DNA of 58,830 bases, from NCBI RefSeq assembly GCF_024505055.1, contig NZ_JANIBL010000028.1, forward strand, positions 1 to 58,830, given 5' to 3'. The notes under the pieces are model-generated. The model did not search any database, was not told the DNA's origin, and saw nothing but the letters and a program-made list of their open reading frames with translations. A program made the translations under genes and the position numbers. Positions within the stretch are counted from its first letter, which is position 1; every line of letters starts with the position of its first letter. This document shows positions 51,382 to 58,830 of this stretch, piece by piece. Source of the stretch: Methylomonas rosea (GTDB taxonomy: Bacteria; Pseudomonadota; Gammaproteobacteria; Methylococcales; Methylomonadaceae).

Positions 51382-52272
51382 TCAAGTCGGAAAAATACCA
51401 GTGGATAAATAGCGGTCACCGCGATCACAGACTATGGCCACGATCAAGGCGTTTTCAACTTGTTGGGATAATTGCAAAGCCGCGTAAACGGCACCGCCGG
51501 ACGATACGCCGGCGAAGATGCCCTCTTCCGCCGCTAAGGCGCGGGTGGTGTTTTCCGCATTCAGTTGATTGACTTCGATGATGCTATCCACGCGCACCGA
51601 TTCGTATATCTTGGGCAAATATTCCTTCGGCCATCGACGGATGCCGGGGATTTTCGAGTCGCCTTCCGGTTGTACACCAATAATTTGAATGGCGGGGTTT
51701 TGTTCTTTCAAATACCGGGATGTGCCCATGATGGTACCGGTAGTACCCATGGAGCTGACGAAATGGGTAATCGTGCCCTGGGTGTCGCGCCAGATTTCCG
51801 GCCCCGTGCCTTCGTAATGCGCCAATGGGTTATCGGGGTTGGCGAATTGATCCAGAATCCGGCCTTCGCCGCGCGCTTCCATGGCCCTAGCTAAATCGAT
51901 AGCGCCTTCCATGCTGCCTTTCGCCGGCGTTAGGATAATTTCCGCGCCATAGGCTTTCATCGATGCAATACGCTCGGCACTCATGTTGTCGGGCATGATC
52001 AAGGTCATTTTGTAGCCTTTTATTGCCGCCGCCATCGCCAGGGCAATGCCGGTATTGCCGCTGGTGGCTTCGATCAAGCGGTCGCCGGGCTTGATCTCGC
52101 CGCGCGCTTCGGCGTGTTGAATCATACTTAAGGCGGGCCGGTCTTTAACCGAACCAGCCGGATTGTTACCTTCCAGCTTGACCAAAATAGTATTGCCGCC
52201 AGCGACTGGCAAGCGTTGCAATCGCACTAATGGCGTATTTCCGACAAAAGACTCTATGGTTGGGAAGTTCAT
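51382..52272 (-). CDS. cysM: Cysteine synthase B
   Basis: The 296-residue PLP enzyme makes cysteine from O-acetylserine and sulfide or thiosulfate. Lys43 in PAGSVKDRPALSM is the Schiff-base residue. TSGNTGIALAMAAA and the CysM-specific PEGDSKIPGIRRWP segment point to CysM rather than CysK. It is a single gene, divergent from ppk1. Confidence 0.93.
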   Translation of the reverse strand: MNFPTIESFVGNTPLVRLQRLPVAGGNTILVKLEGNNPAGSVKDRPALSMIQHAEARGEIKPGDRLIEATSGNTGIALAMAAAIKGYKMTLIMPDNMSAERIASMKAYGAEIILTPAKGSMEGAIDLARAMEARGEGRILDQFANPDNPLAHYEGTGPEIWRDTQGTITHFVSSMGTTGTIMGTSRYLKEQNPAIQIIGVQPEGDSKIPGIRRWPKEYLPKIYESVRVDSIIEVNQLNAENTTRALAAEEGIFAGVSSGGAVYAALQLSQQVENALIVAIVCDRGDRYLSTGIFPT

Positions 52273-52398
52273 GACTTTAACATCCGGTTAAGGTTACGGC
52301 GGCGATTATAGCAAGTTCCGCATCTCAAGCGCCGCTGTAACCCAAGGCCAAAAAATTTCATTTATAATCGACTGACCGCAATCCAACCAGCAGCCGAC

Positions 52399-54468
52399 AT
52401 GGAATCCATCGATCTAACTAGTCCCGAGCTTTACATAAACCGCGAGCACAGCTTGCTGGAGTTCAACTTTCGGGTGCTCGCTCAAGCCCTGGACGAAACG
52501 CTACCCCTATTGGAAAGGCTGAATTATTTATGCATTTCTTGTTCCAATCTGGACGAGTTCTACGAAGTACGGGTCGCCAGCTTGATACAAATGGCGGAAA
52601 TGGACCCCAATCTGGTCAGTTCCGACGGCTTAACCATTAACGAACAGTTCGAAAAAATCTCGATCAAAGCGCACGAACTGGTCGCCGAGCAATATCGGGT
52701 GCTTAATGAGGTACTGATCCCCTGTCTGGAAACCGAAAATATTCGTTTCCTGCGCCGTGACCGCTGGAGCCCCGCGCAAAAAGTCTGGTTGGAAAAATAT
52801 TTCAACGAAGAATTACTACCGATTCTGACCCCGGTCGGACTGGATTCCGCCCATCCCTTTCCGCGCATCCTGAACAAAAGTTTAAATTTCATCATCTCTC
52901 TGACCGGCAAGGATGCTTTTGGGCGCAATAGCGGCCGGGCGATTTTACAGGCACCGCGCGCGTTGCCGCGTATCGTGCAATTACCGGTTACCGATACCGA
53001 TAGCGGGCCGTACGATTTTGTATTTCTATCCTCCATCATTCACGCTTTCGTCAATGAATTGTTCAACGGCATGATGGTGAAGGGTTGTTATCAATTCCGG
53101 GTGACACGCAACAGCGACTTTTTTGTCGACGACGATGCGATCGACGACTTGATGCTGGCCGTGGAAGGCGAGCTGGCGATGCGCAATTACGGCGACGAAG
53201 TGCGACTGGAAATCGACGGCAATTGCCCGGAAGAAACCGTCAACTTCCTGTTGGCGCGTTTTGATTTAAAACACGACCGTTTATTTTTGGCTAACGGTCC
53301 TGTCAATTTGAGCCGTATCCAAACCATCTTGAATATGGTCGAAAGACCCGATCTGAAGTTTACGCCGTTCAAATCCAGCGTGCCGTCGGCGCTAGGTCGC
53401 AATAAGGACATTTTTGCCAGTATCCGTAAGCAGGATATTTTATTGCACCATCCTTACGAATCGTTCTCGCCGGTGGTGGATTTCATTCGTCAGGCTGCTG
53501 CCGATCCGGATGTGCTGGCCATCAAACAAACCTTGTATCGGACCGGAGTGGACTCGCCTATCGTTGCAGCGTTGATCAAGGCCGCCCGCGCCGGCAAGGA
53601 AGTCACGGTGGTCATCGAACTGCGAGCGCGCTTCGATGAAAAAGACAATATCGGTCTGGCCGCGAAACTACAGGAAGCGGCGGCCCATGTGGTATACGGC
53701 GTGGTGGGATACAAAACCCACGCCAAAATGTGCATGGTCTTGCGCAAGGAAGGCACCACGCTGCGCAATTACGTGCATTTGGGCACCGGTAACTATCACC
53801 CGAAAACCGCCCGTCTCTATACCGACTACGGTCTGTTTACCTGCGAAAAAGAACTGGGCGAAGATGTGCGGCGAGTATTCATGCAACTAACCAGCTTGGG
53901 CAAGGTAAGCAAGCTCAATAAACTGCTGCAATCGCCGTTTACGCTGCATCACGGCATCATGAAGATGATCGATAGGGAAATTGAAAACGCCAAGAAAGGC
54001 AAGCCGGCAAAAATAGTTATCAAGGTCAATGCCGTAGTTGAGGAGCAGGCCATACAAGCCCTGTACCGCGCATCGCAAGCCGGCGTGGAAATTAAAATGA
54101 TCGTGCGCGGCGTCTGCTGTTTGCGGCCGGGCGTACCCGGAGTTTCCGAGAATATCGAAGTACGTTCCATCGTCGGCCGCTTTCTGGAACACACCCGCAT
54201 CTATGCGTTTTGCAACGGCGGCGACTGGGCGGTTTACGCGTCCAGCGCCGATTTGATGAACCGCAATATGTTCCGCCGCGTGGAAGTCTGTTTCCCTATC
54301 GCCGACAAACGGATTGCCGAACGCATTCTTAACGACCTGGATGCGTATCTTAGAGATAACGCCCAAGCCTGGCAATTGCAAAGCGACGGCCAATACCGGC
54401 ATTTGCGCGCCGAAGGTCAAGCTGTTTATCAAGTACAAACCGAACTGCTCAAAGCGTTTTGCGGATAG
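52399..54468 (+). CDS. ppk1: Polyphosphate kinase 1
   Basis: The 689-residue enzyme polymerises ATP gamma-phosphate into polyphosphate. N-terminal INREHSLLEFNFRVLAQA and C-terminal phospholipase-D-like domains are complete. His441 in YKTHAKMCMV is the phosphorylated histidine and His598 in FLEHTRIYAF the second active-site histidine. YVHLGTGNYHPKTARLYTD is the family hallmark. It is directly followed by dnaQ (8 bases). Confidence 0.95.
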   Translation: MESIDLTSPELYINREHSLLEFNFRVLAQALDETLPLLERLNYLCISCSNLDEFYEVRVASLIQMAEMDPNLVSSDGLTINEQFEKISIKAHELVAEQYRVLNEVLIPCLETENIRFLRRDRWSPAQKVWLEKYFNEELLPILTPVGLDSAHPFPRILNKSLNFIISLTGKDAFGRNSGRAILQAPRALPRIVQLPVTDTDSGPYDFVFLSSIIHAFVNELFNGMMVKGCYQFRVTRNSDFFVDDDAIDDLMLAVEGELAMRNYGDEVRLEIDGNCPEETVNFLLARFDLKHDRLFLANGPVNLSRIQTILNMVERPDLKFTPFKSSVPSALGRNKDIFASIRKQDILLHHPYESFSPVVDFIRQAAADPDVLAIKQTLYRTGVDSPIVAALIKAARAGKEVTVVIELRARFDEKDNIGLAAKLQEAAAHVVYGVVGYKTHAKMCMVLRKEGTTLRNYVHLGTGNYHPKTARLYTDYGLFTCEKELGEDVRRVFMQLTSLGKVSKLNKLLQSPFTLHHGIMKMIDREIENAKKGKPAKIVIKVNAVVEEQAIQALYRASQAGVEIKMIVRGVCCLRPGVPGVSENIEVRSIVGRFLEHTRIYAFCNGGDWAVYASSADLMNRNMFRRVEVCFPIADKRIAERILNDLDAYLRDNAQAWQLQSDGQYRHLRAEGQAVYQVQTELLKAFCG

Positions 54469-54476
54469 AGAAAGCC

Positions 54477-55196
54477 ATGAGTCAAAAACCCCGCCAAATT
54501 CGGCAAGTAGTGCTGGATACCGAAACCACCGGCATCAATCCCAAGGAAGGTCATAAGATTATAGAGATCGGCTGTGTGGAGCTGATTAACCGGCGTTTGA
54601 CCCGCAACCATTTTCACGTGTACCTGAATCCGGATCGGGAAATCGATGCCGGCGCAATTGAAGTGCATGGCATTACCAACGAATTTTTAAAGGATAAACC
54701 CCGCTTCGCCAATGTCGTCGAAGACTTTATGCGCTTTACCCACGGCGCGGAGCTGATTATTCACAACGCACCGTTCGACGTCGGTTTCTTGAATCACGAA
54801 TTGGCTTTGTTAGCCGGCGAGCCGCGTCGCGTCGAAACGAACAGTACCGTATTCGATACCTTGGCTTACGCCCGGAAAAAACACCCCGGCGCCCGGAACA
54901 GTCTGGATGCTCTATGTAAGCGCTATGGCATAGACAACAGTCACCGCGAGTTACACGGCGCTTTACTCGACGCCGAGATCCTGGCCGAAGTCTATTTATT
55001 AATGACCGGTGGACAGGCTTCCTTGCTGGATGAAGGTGATCACACCGGCAATGGTAACGAACAGCCTATCGTACGTCTGTCGGCCGACAGACCGCCGTTA
55101 AAAATCATTGCATGTAGTAGCGAAGAGGAGGAGGCCCACCAACAGCGCTTGGCGAAAATAGCCAAAGTCAGCGGCAATTGTTTGTGGCAACAGTAA
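54477..55196 (+). CDS. dnaQ: DNA polymerase III epsilon subunit (3'-5' proofreading exonuclease)
   Basis: The start is ATG 54477, after AGAGAAAG and 8 bases beyond the ppk1 stop, giving 239 residues; the frame opening at 54459 uses a TTG inside ppk1. DEDDh motifs are VVLDTETTGI (Asp14, Glu16), HNAPFDVGFLNHE and the final ELHGALLDAEILAEVY. The C-terminal segment after residue 185 would bind the alpha subunit. Confidence 0.94.
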   Translation: MSQKPRQIRQVVLDTETTGINPKEGHKIIEIGCVELINRRLTRNHFHVYLNPDREIDAGAIEVHGITNEFLKDKPRFANVVEDFMRFTHGAELIIHNAPFDVGFLNHELALLAGEPRRVETNSTVFDTLAYARKKHPGARNSLDALCKRYGIDNSHRELHGALLDAEILAEVYLLMTGGQASLLDEGDHTGNGNEQPIVRLSADRPPLKIIACSSEEEEAHQQRLAKIAKVSGNCLWQQ

Positions 55197-55199
55197 TTT

Positions 55200-55217
55200 G
55201 GGTGTATTTGGACACCC
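55200..55217. terminator. Hairpin between dnaQ and the convergent signalling gene
   Basis: GGGTGT-ATTTGG-ACACCC forms a 6-bp stem, followed on the plus side by TGCTTTC. It begins 4 bases after the dnaQ stop and sits 6 bases from the end of the convergent gene, so it may serve both. Confidence 0.6.
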
Positions 55218-55222
55218 TGCTT

Positions 55223-58200
55223 TCAAAATCCCCAGAACTCGGTGTCTTCAAATGAAAAAAGCGGGGCGCTAGGTGGTGGTTCGATGACCAACTCGCGGAG
55301 CGGCATGGGTTTGTGTACGCCGTAACCTTGCGCAAAATCGACGCCTATGGTTTTCAAAACTGCTCTAATCTCAGCGTTTTCGACGTATTCGGCAATGGTT
55401 GCCAAACCCAGGGAATGGGCGATTTCGTTCATGGATTTCACTATCGCTATATCGGCCTTACTATTTAAAATATCTTTAACAAAAGCCCCGTCTATTTTCA
55501 GGTAATCGATATTTAAATTCTTCAGATAAGAATATGAGGAATAACCGGACCCAAAATCATCCAAGGAAAATTTGCAATCAAACTGCTTGATTGCTTTGAT
55601 GAAACTATTTGTTAAATAGAAGCTTTCCGCAGCGACCGTTTCAGTCACTTCAAAAATCAGCTTATTAGTCGGAACACTAGTCGACTCTAAAATACCTTTA
55701 AGAAACCCCAAAAACTCTGCACTGTTGATAGATTGGCCGGATAGATTAATGGCAAACCCATCGATATGATCGAAATAATGTCTATTGTTTTCAATCCACA
55801 ACAGTACATTGGTAATTACCCACTGATCTATTTCCGGCATGCGCTTACAGCGTTCCACGGCCGGTATGAAATGGTCGGGCGGAATAATATTATCGTTTTC
55901 GTCCTTAATACCGAGCAGAATTTCGTAATGTTGATGACTGGCACTGGTTTCGTCTACGGCGGTAATCATTTGGCAACGCAAAAATAACCTATTCTCGGAA
56001 AACACCTTGTCAATATTGCCTATCCATTCGTATATTTTATTTTGACGCTTTAAATTCTCGTCATCATTCGTAAAAAGCAATACGTTATTCGGACCGGAAC
56101 GTTCCGCAGACATACTTGCGGCATCAGCGTTTTGCAACAACTCGTTAACATCGAAATTATTCTGTTCGAACGGCACCAAGCCGATGCTCACACCGATGGT
56201 ATAGCTTTTCTCTTGCCATTGAAATCGCGATTCGCTGATGACTTTTAACAGTTTCTTGATTAAATCATAAGCGGTTTGCGCAGTGCAATCTTTTAACAGC
56301 ACCGCAAACGATTTATCGCCGATTCGCGCGAATAAATCGCAATCGCGCAACTGCTCGCTGATTAAATGCGTGAGAGTTTTTAAGAACTGTTTTCCGCCCG
56401 CGACACCGCAAACGTTGGTAATGACCCGAAAATCCAATACCTCTATATGACACAATATATGACCTGTGCTGTCGAGTTTAACTAGCTCGACTTTTAGCTG
56501 TTTAATAAACTCGTCCTTGGTAAGTAAGTCGGTTTCCGCATCGTGCGTTGCGTTATAAATCAGCTTGCTATGCATGTTTTGCAACATTTGATTGGTCGCG
56601 CGATCCATTAAGGGCACGTCCAGGCTCTCTATTCTATTAGCCCCGCCATTTTCTAAAAGTAATGCTAATTCGCTCTTACTAAGTTCTAACTTAGTTAGTC
56701 CATCGCGGTTAACAAAAACACAAATCGGTAAAACATCCCCTATCCAGACCAGTTTCATAGGTTCAAAACCTTCCGAACCTCTATAAATTATCAGCCATTC
56801 TCCTACCTGTAGTTGTGCAACTTGTACCGCCCATTCAGATTCTATAATGTCCTGCGTGGATTTCGGTGCCGGAATTCTGATGGTGTCCATCGGTTTCCTG
56901 ACTTTTGGCACCCCGCTGCCTACCAGCAAAGCAAATAACTCCTCAATAACATTATCGCGTTTGAATAAATTAGGACAAACCGCGCCTAAATTATCCTCGA
57001 TAAATTTAAGTGTGGTGTGAATGCTGACCGATTGCATATTAAGAAATGAATCTTGCTCGTAAAGCCAAAATAGCAAATCGTCAATAACCTTGAGATAGGA
57101 GATTTTTTCTTCGGGATTAGCTTCCTTGTTTAACTCGGCAATCACTAACAGGTCTTGCCATCCAGCCCCAAGGAGCGTGGGAATGATCGATGGTACGGAG
57201 CGGCCGGCTATGCGCTTATCGACTTCCTGCTGAATAGTCAGCCTTGCCATCTCCAGTTTTTGTTGGCCTTCGTAGGGCTCTATGATGCGCTTAATGTTGG
57301 TGTCATTGGATTTGGTCAATTTTTTTGCGACGTCATCCAGCTCATGTTCGACTTCTGCGAAGACGTTAGGATTGCTTATAGACTCAGCGGAAATCCGCGC
57401 AATCGCTTTTTCTACAGTATTTTTTATATTAGTATTTTTGATTACCCGATTACTTTTAATCGCAGGTTCCAAAATAGCCAGTTGATTAAGTATTTTGCGG
57501 GCAGGATGCGTTTCTGAGTCCAGAAAATCATTACCTTGCATGGGCAATGACAACAAAGGCAAATGAATACTTTCCAAATAGTCTTTAATATCTGTAGAAA
57601 ACTCAAGCTCACCGAACAAGGCATCAAAAAACTTGCCATATAACTCAAGACGCTGAACGTCGTTTTCTGCCAATGATTTTGCTTCAGGACTATCCGCCTG
57701 CAATTTATCGGTAAGGCTTTTTTGGAGTGTACTGGTATCTAAATGAGGGCCGGATTTCGCCGCGATATCCTTTTGAATTTTAGCAATTGCGGCTAAAACC
57801 TCCTCAGGGTTAAAGACCGGTAGATGATGACTAAGCGGCTGACTGTGTTCCTCGCGTCTGGTATCGGTGGGTACGTTAATTGTTTCGCTTAAAAGATTGA
57901 GTAATTTTCCAGTAACTTGGGTTAAAGGTTGGATAGATTTGTGATCGGCAAGTGGTTCCGCATCCAAATAATCATTGAAATATACTTGATTTTTATCGCT
58001 ATTTTTAGCATCAAAAGCCGGGCCGCTCTGCTTACTATGAACCGGCATTACCAACCGCGCCGATTCAAATTTTGTTAAAGTTGCGGCTGCTTGTTTGTAA
58101 AAATTCGGTAGTTCGATAATTAAGGTTTTCTCGAAACAATTATAAATTGCCTTTTTTATATTGCACCCTAATTCCAGCTGTAAGAATATTTCTCTAAAAC

Positions 58201-58830
58201 TGTCGCATAAAACCGCTGGGCCGATTGGGTTATTGACCGTATTGTCAAATACCCCAAACACTCTGCATAACTCTCTAACTAATAAACTAAGCTCGTCGTC
58301 AAAATAGTTTTTAAGCTTCCTGATAGAGGTCGCCATATTCAACCAGTCTTCAAAGTCGTCTTTTTCGATTAACGAAAGAGATTCATGATATAAAGCGTCC
58401 GGACTTTTTTCGCTATCACTAGAAATATAATCAACCTGATATATAACAGAACAACAAAATTCACTACTAATAATCTCTCTGTTCAGCTTTAGAGTAGTAA
58501 TCAAATCATCGAAAGCCGACGGACTGGAAAAAAACTCGGAATGCGCATTCGCAGCATCCATACAGTCGCCAAGCGAGTCAAAAAACCTATCTATTAGTAA
58601 AGGTAAGCTTTCTATTAGAAATTGTTTAAATATGTTTTTAAAGTTTTCTTGATTTAAAGTGTCCGGCGAAGTATCTATATTGTCATGAGTTGAGGCTAGC
58701 GATCCAACGCTTGCTATTTTTCTCAACGCATTGAACGTAGTGGCGGGAATCTGTTCAGTGACAACGCCTACCCCTGTAGAGCCGATATGCGTTATTTGTG
58801 CATCTACTTCAAAAGTTTTTAGCTCAAACT
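55223..58830 (-). CDS. DUF1631-like, degenerate-GGDEF and EAL domain protein, open at the right edge
   Basis: The frame has no stop up to the window edge, so the start lies at a TTG at 58726 or, more likely, beyond the window. Numbered from 58726, about 1-720 is a DUF1631-like helical region, with a PilZ-like part near 625-690 (VQVAQLQVGEWLIIYRGSEG). A GGDEF fold follows (TDLLTKDEFIKQL, then RIGDKSFAVLL), with the GG(D/E)EF site decayed to IGDKS, so cyclase activity is not expected. The EAL domain keeps YEILLGI, NLSGQS, FEVTETVA, DDFGSGYSS, LKIDGAFV and QGYGVHKP, although EAL itself reads EIL. A c-di-GMP-binding or phosphodiesterase role is likely. Confidence 0.82.
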   Translation of the reverse strand, partial: FELKTFEVDAQITHIGSTGVGVVTEQIPATTFNALRKIASVGSLASTHDNIDTSPDTLNQENFKNIFKQFLIESLPLLIDRFFDSLGDCMDAANAHSEFFSSPSAFDDLITTLKLNREIISSEFCCSVIYQVDYISSDSEKSPDALYHESLSLIEKDDFEDWLNMATSIRKLKNYFDDELSLLVRELCRVFGVFDNTVNNPIGPAVLCDSFREIFLQLELGCNIKKAIYNCFEKTLIIELPNFYKQAAATLTKFESARLVMPVHSKQSGPAFDAKNSDKNQVYFNDYLDAEPLADHKSIQPLTQVTGKLLNLLSETINVPTDTRREEHSQPLSHHLPVFNPEEVLAAIAKIQKDIAAKSGPHLDTSTLQKSLTDKLQADSPEAKSLAENDVQRLELYGKFFDALFGELEFSTDIKDYLESIHLPLLSLPMQGNDFLDSETHPARKILNQLAILEPAIKSNRVIKNTNIKNTVEKAIARISAESISNPNVFAEVEHELDDVAKKLTKSNDTNIKRIIEPYEGQQKLEMARLTIQQEVDKRIAGRSVPSIIPTLLGAGWQDLLVIAELNKEANPEEKISYLKVIDDLLFWLYEQDSFLNMQSVSIHTTLKFIEDNLGAVCPNLFKRDNVIEELFALLVGSGVPKVRKPMDTIRIPAPKSTQDIIESEWAVQVAQLQVGEWLIIYRGSEGFEPMKLVWIGDVLPICVFVNRDGLTKLELSKSELALLLENGGANRIESLDVPLMDRATNQMLQNMHSKLIYNATHDAETDLLTKDEFIKQLKVELVKLDSTGHILCHIEVLDFRVITNVCGVAGGKQFLKTLTHLISEQLRDCDLFARIGDKSFAVLLKDCTAQTAYDLIKKLLKVISESRFQWQEKSYTIGVSIGLVPFEQNNFDVNELLQNADAASMSAERSGPNNVLLFTNDDENLKRQNKIYEWIGNIDKVFSENRLFLRCQMITAVDETSASHQHYEILLGIKDENDNIIPPDHFIPAVERCKRMPEIDQWVITNVLLWIENNRHYFDHIDGFAINLSGQSINSAEFLGFLKGILESTSVPTNKLIFEVTETVAAESFYLTNSFIKAIKQFDCKFSLDDFGSGYSSYSYLKNLNIDYLKIDGAFVKDILNSKADIAIVKSMNEIAHSLGLATIAEYVENAEIRAVLKTIGVDFAQGYGVHKPMPLRELVIEPPPSAPLFSFEDTEFWGF

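Noticed and set aside
57174..57183. AGCGTGGGAA inside the signalling protein gene
   Set aside because: It equals one arm of the palindrome repeat, but there is no second arm, and the coding sequence there (IIPTLLGAGW) fits the protein. Taken as chance or a relic.
1..58830. CRISPR array or rRNA genes
   Set aside because: No regularly spaced direct repeats and no rRNA-like sequence were seen on reading through. The only RNA gene supported is tRNA-Leu.

Overview
The window reads as a chromosomal segment of a gammaproteobacterium, most likely a methanotroph of the Methylomonas/Methylobacter kind. This is an inference from an MxaD-like periplasmic protein, a copper-flavoured two-component locus with a VPxPxAxW-type C-terminal sorting tail, methanotroph-style housekeeping neighbours and moderate GC. 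There is no 16S gene or taxonomic marker, so the genus is not proven.

Left part (1-21.3 kb). A Tn5/IS50-like transposase runs off the left edge, and its end lies inside a genomic palindrome. It is followed by a small defence/repair group: an anti-phage dCTP deaminase, a winged-helix PD-(D/E)XK nuclease, and a UvrD-type helicase with its own embedded PD-(D/E)XK domain and zinc ribbons. Then come tRNA-Leu(UAA), an aspartate aminotransferase, exonuclease I, an MxaD-like protein beside a seven-bladed YVTN propeller, and a Fur-controlled feoABC operon. Next is an OmpR/histidine-kinase pair in one operon with an outer-membrane barrel and a cupredoxin-like protein. Opposite them is a spondin-domain protein with a sorting tail. 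The same 11-bp-phased TCAC direct repeat lies in front of both the regulator operon and the spondin gene.

Centre (21.7-48.5 kb). This is a large aryl-polyene-type (APE/xanthomonadin-like) type II polyketide cluster in four transcription blocks. It has three ketosynthases, two chain-length-factor paralogues, a ketoreductase, two hotdog dehydratases, two polyketide ACPs and two COG4648-like membrane proteins. It also has a thioesterase, a GT2 glycosyltransferase, an LpxL-like acyltransferase, an MMPL exporter, a LolA-like carrier and an XanA2/ApeH-like aryl ligase. Two flavoenzymes with halogenase motifs sit at its two flanks. Between the two polyketide blocks is a plus-strand block encoding a free-standing amino-acid adenylation enzyme, a carrier protein, an acyl-CoA-dehydrogenase-like enzyme of the prolyl-carrier dehydrogenase type, and a stand-alone condensation-like protein, with a methyltransferase, a polysaccharide-deacetylase-like protein and a rhodanese lipoprotein. 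Adenylation enzyme, carrier and dehydrogenase together are the known recipe for pyrrole-2-carboxyl-carrier made from proline. The cluster may therefore make a (possibly halogenated) pyrrolyl or amino-acyl aryl polyene. This is the best candidate for an undescribed system here. The middle block is invaded by REP/BIME-type palindromes and a broken RAYT transposase.

Right part (48.5-58.8 kb). Housekeeping genes: truA, an L,D-transpeptidase, rlmD and cysM on the minus strand, ppk1 and dnaQ on the plus strand. Finally there is a large DUF1631-like/GGDEF/EAL protein that is open at the right edge.
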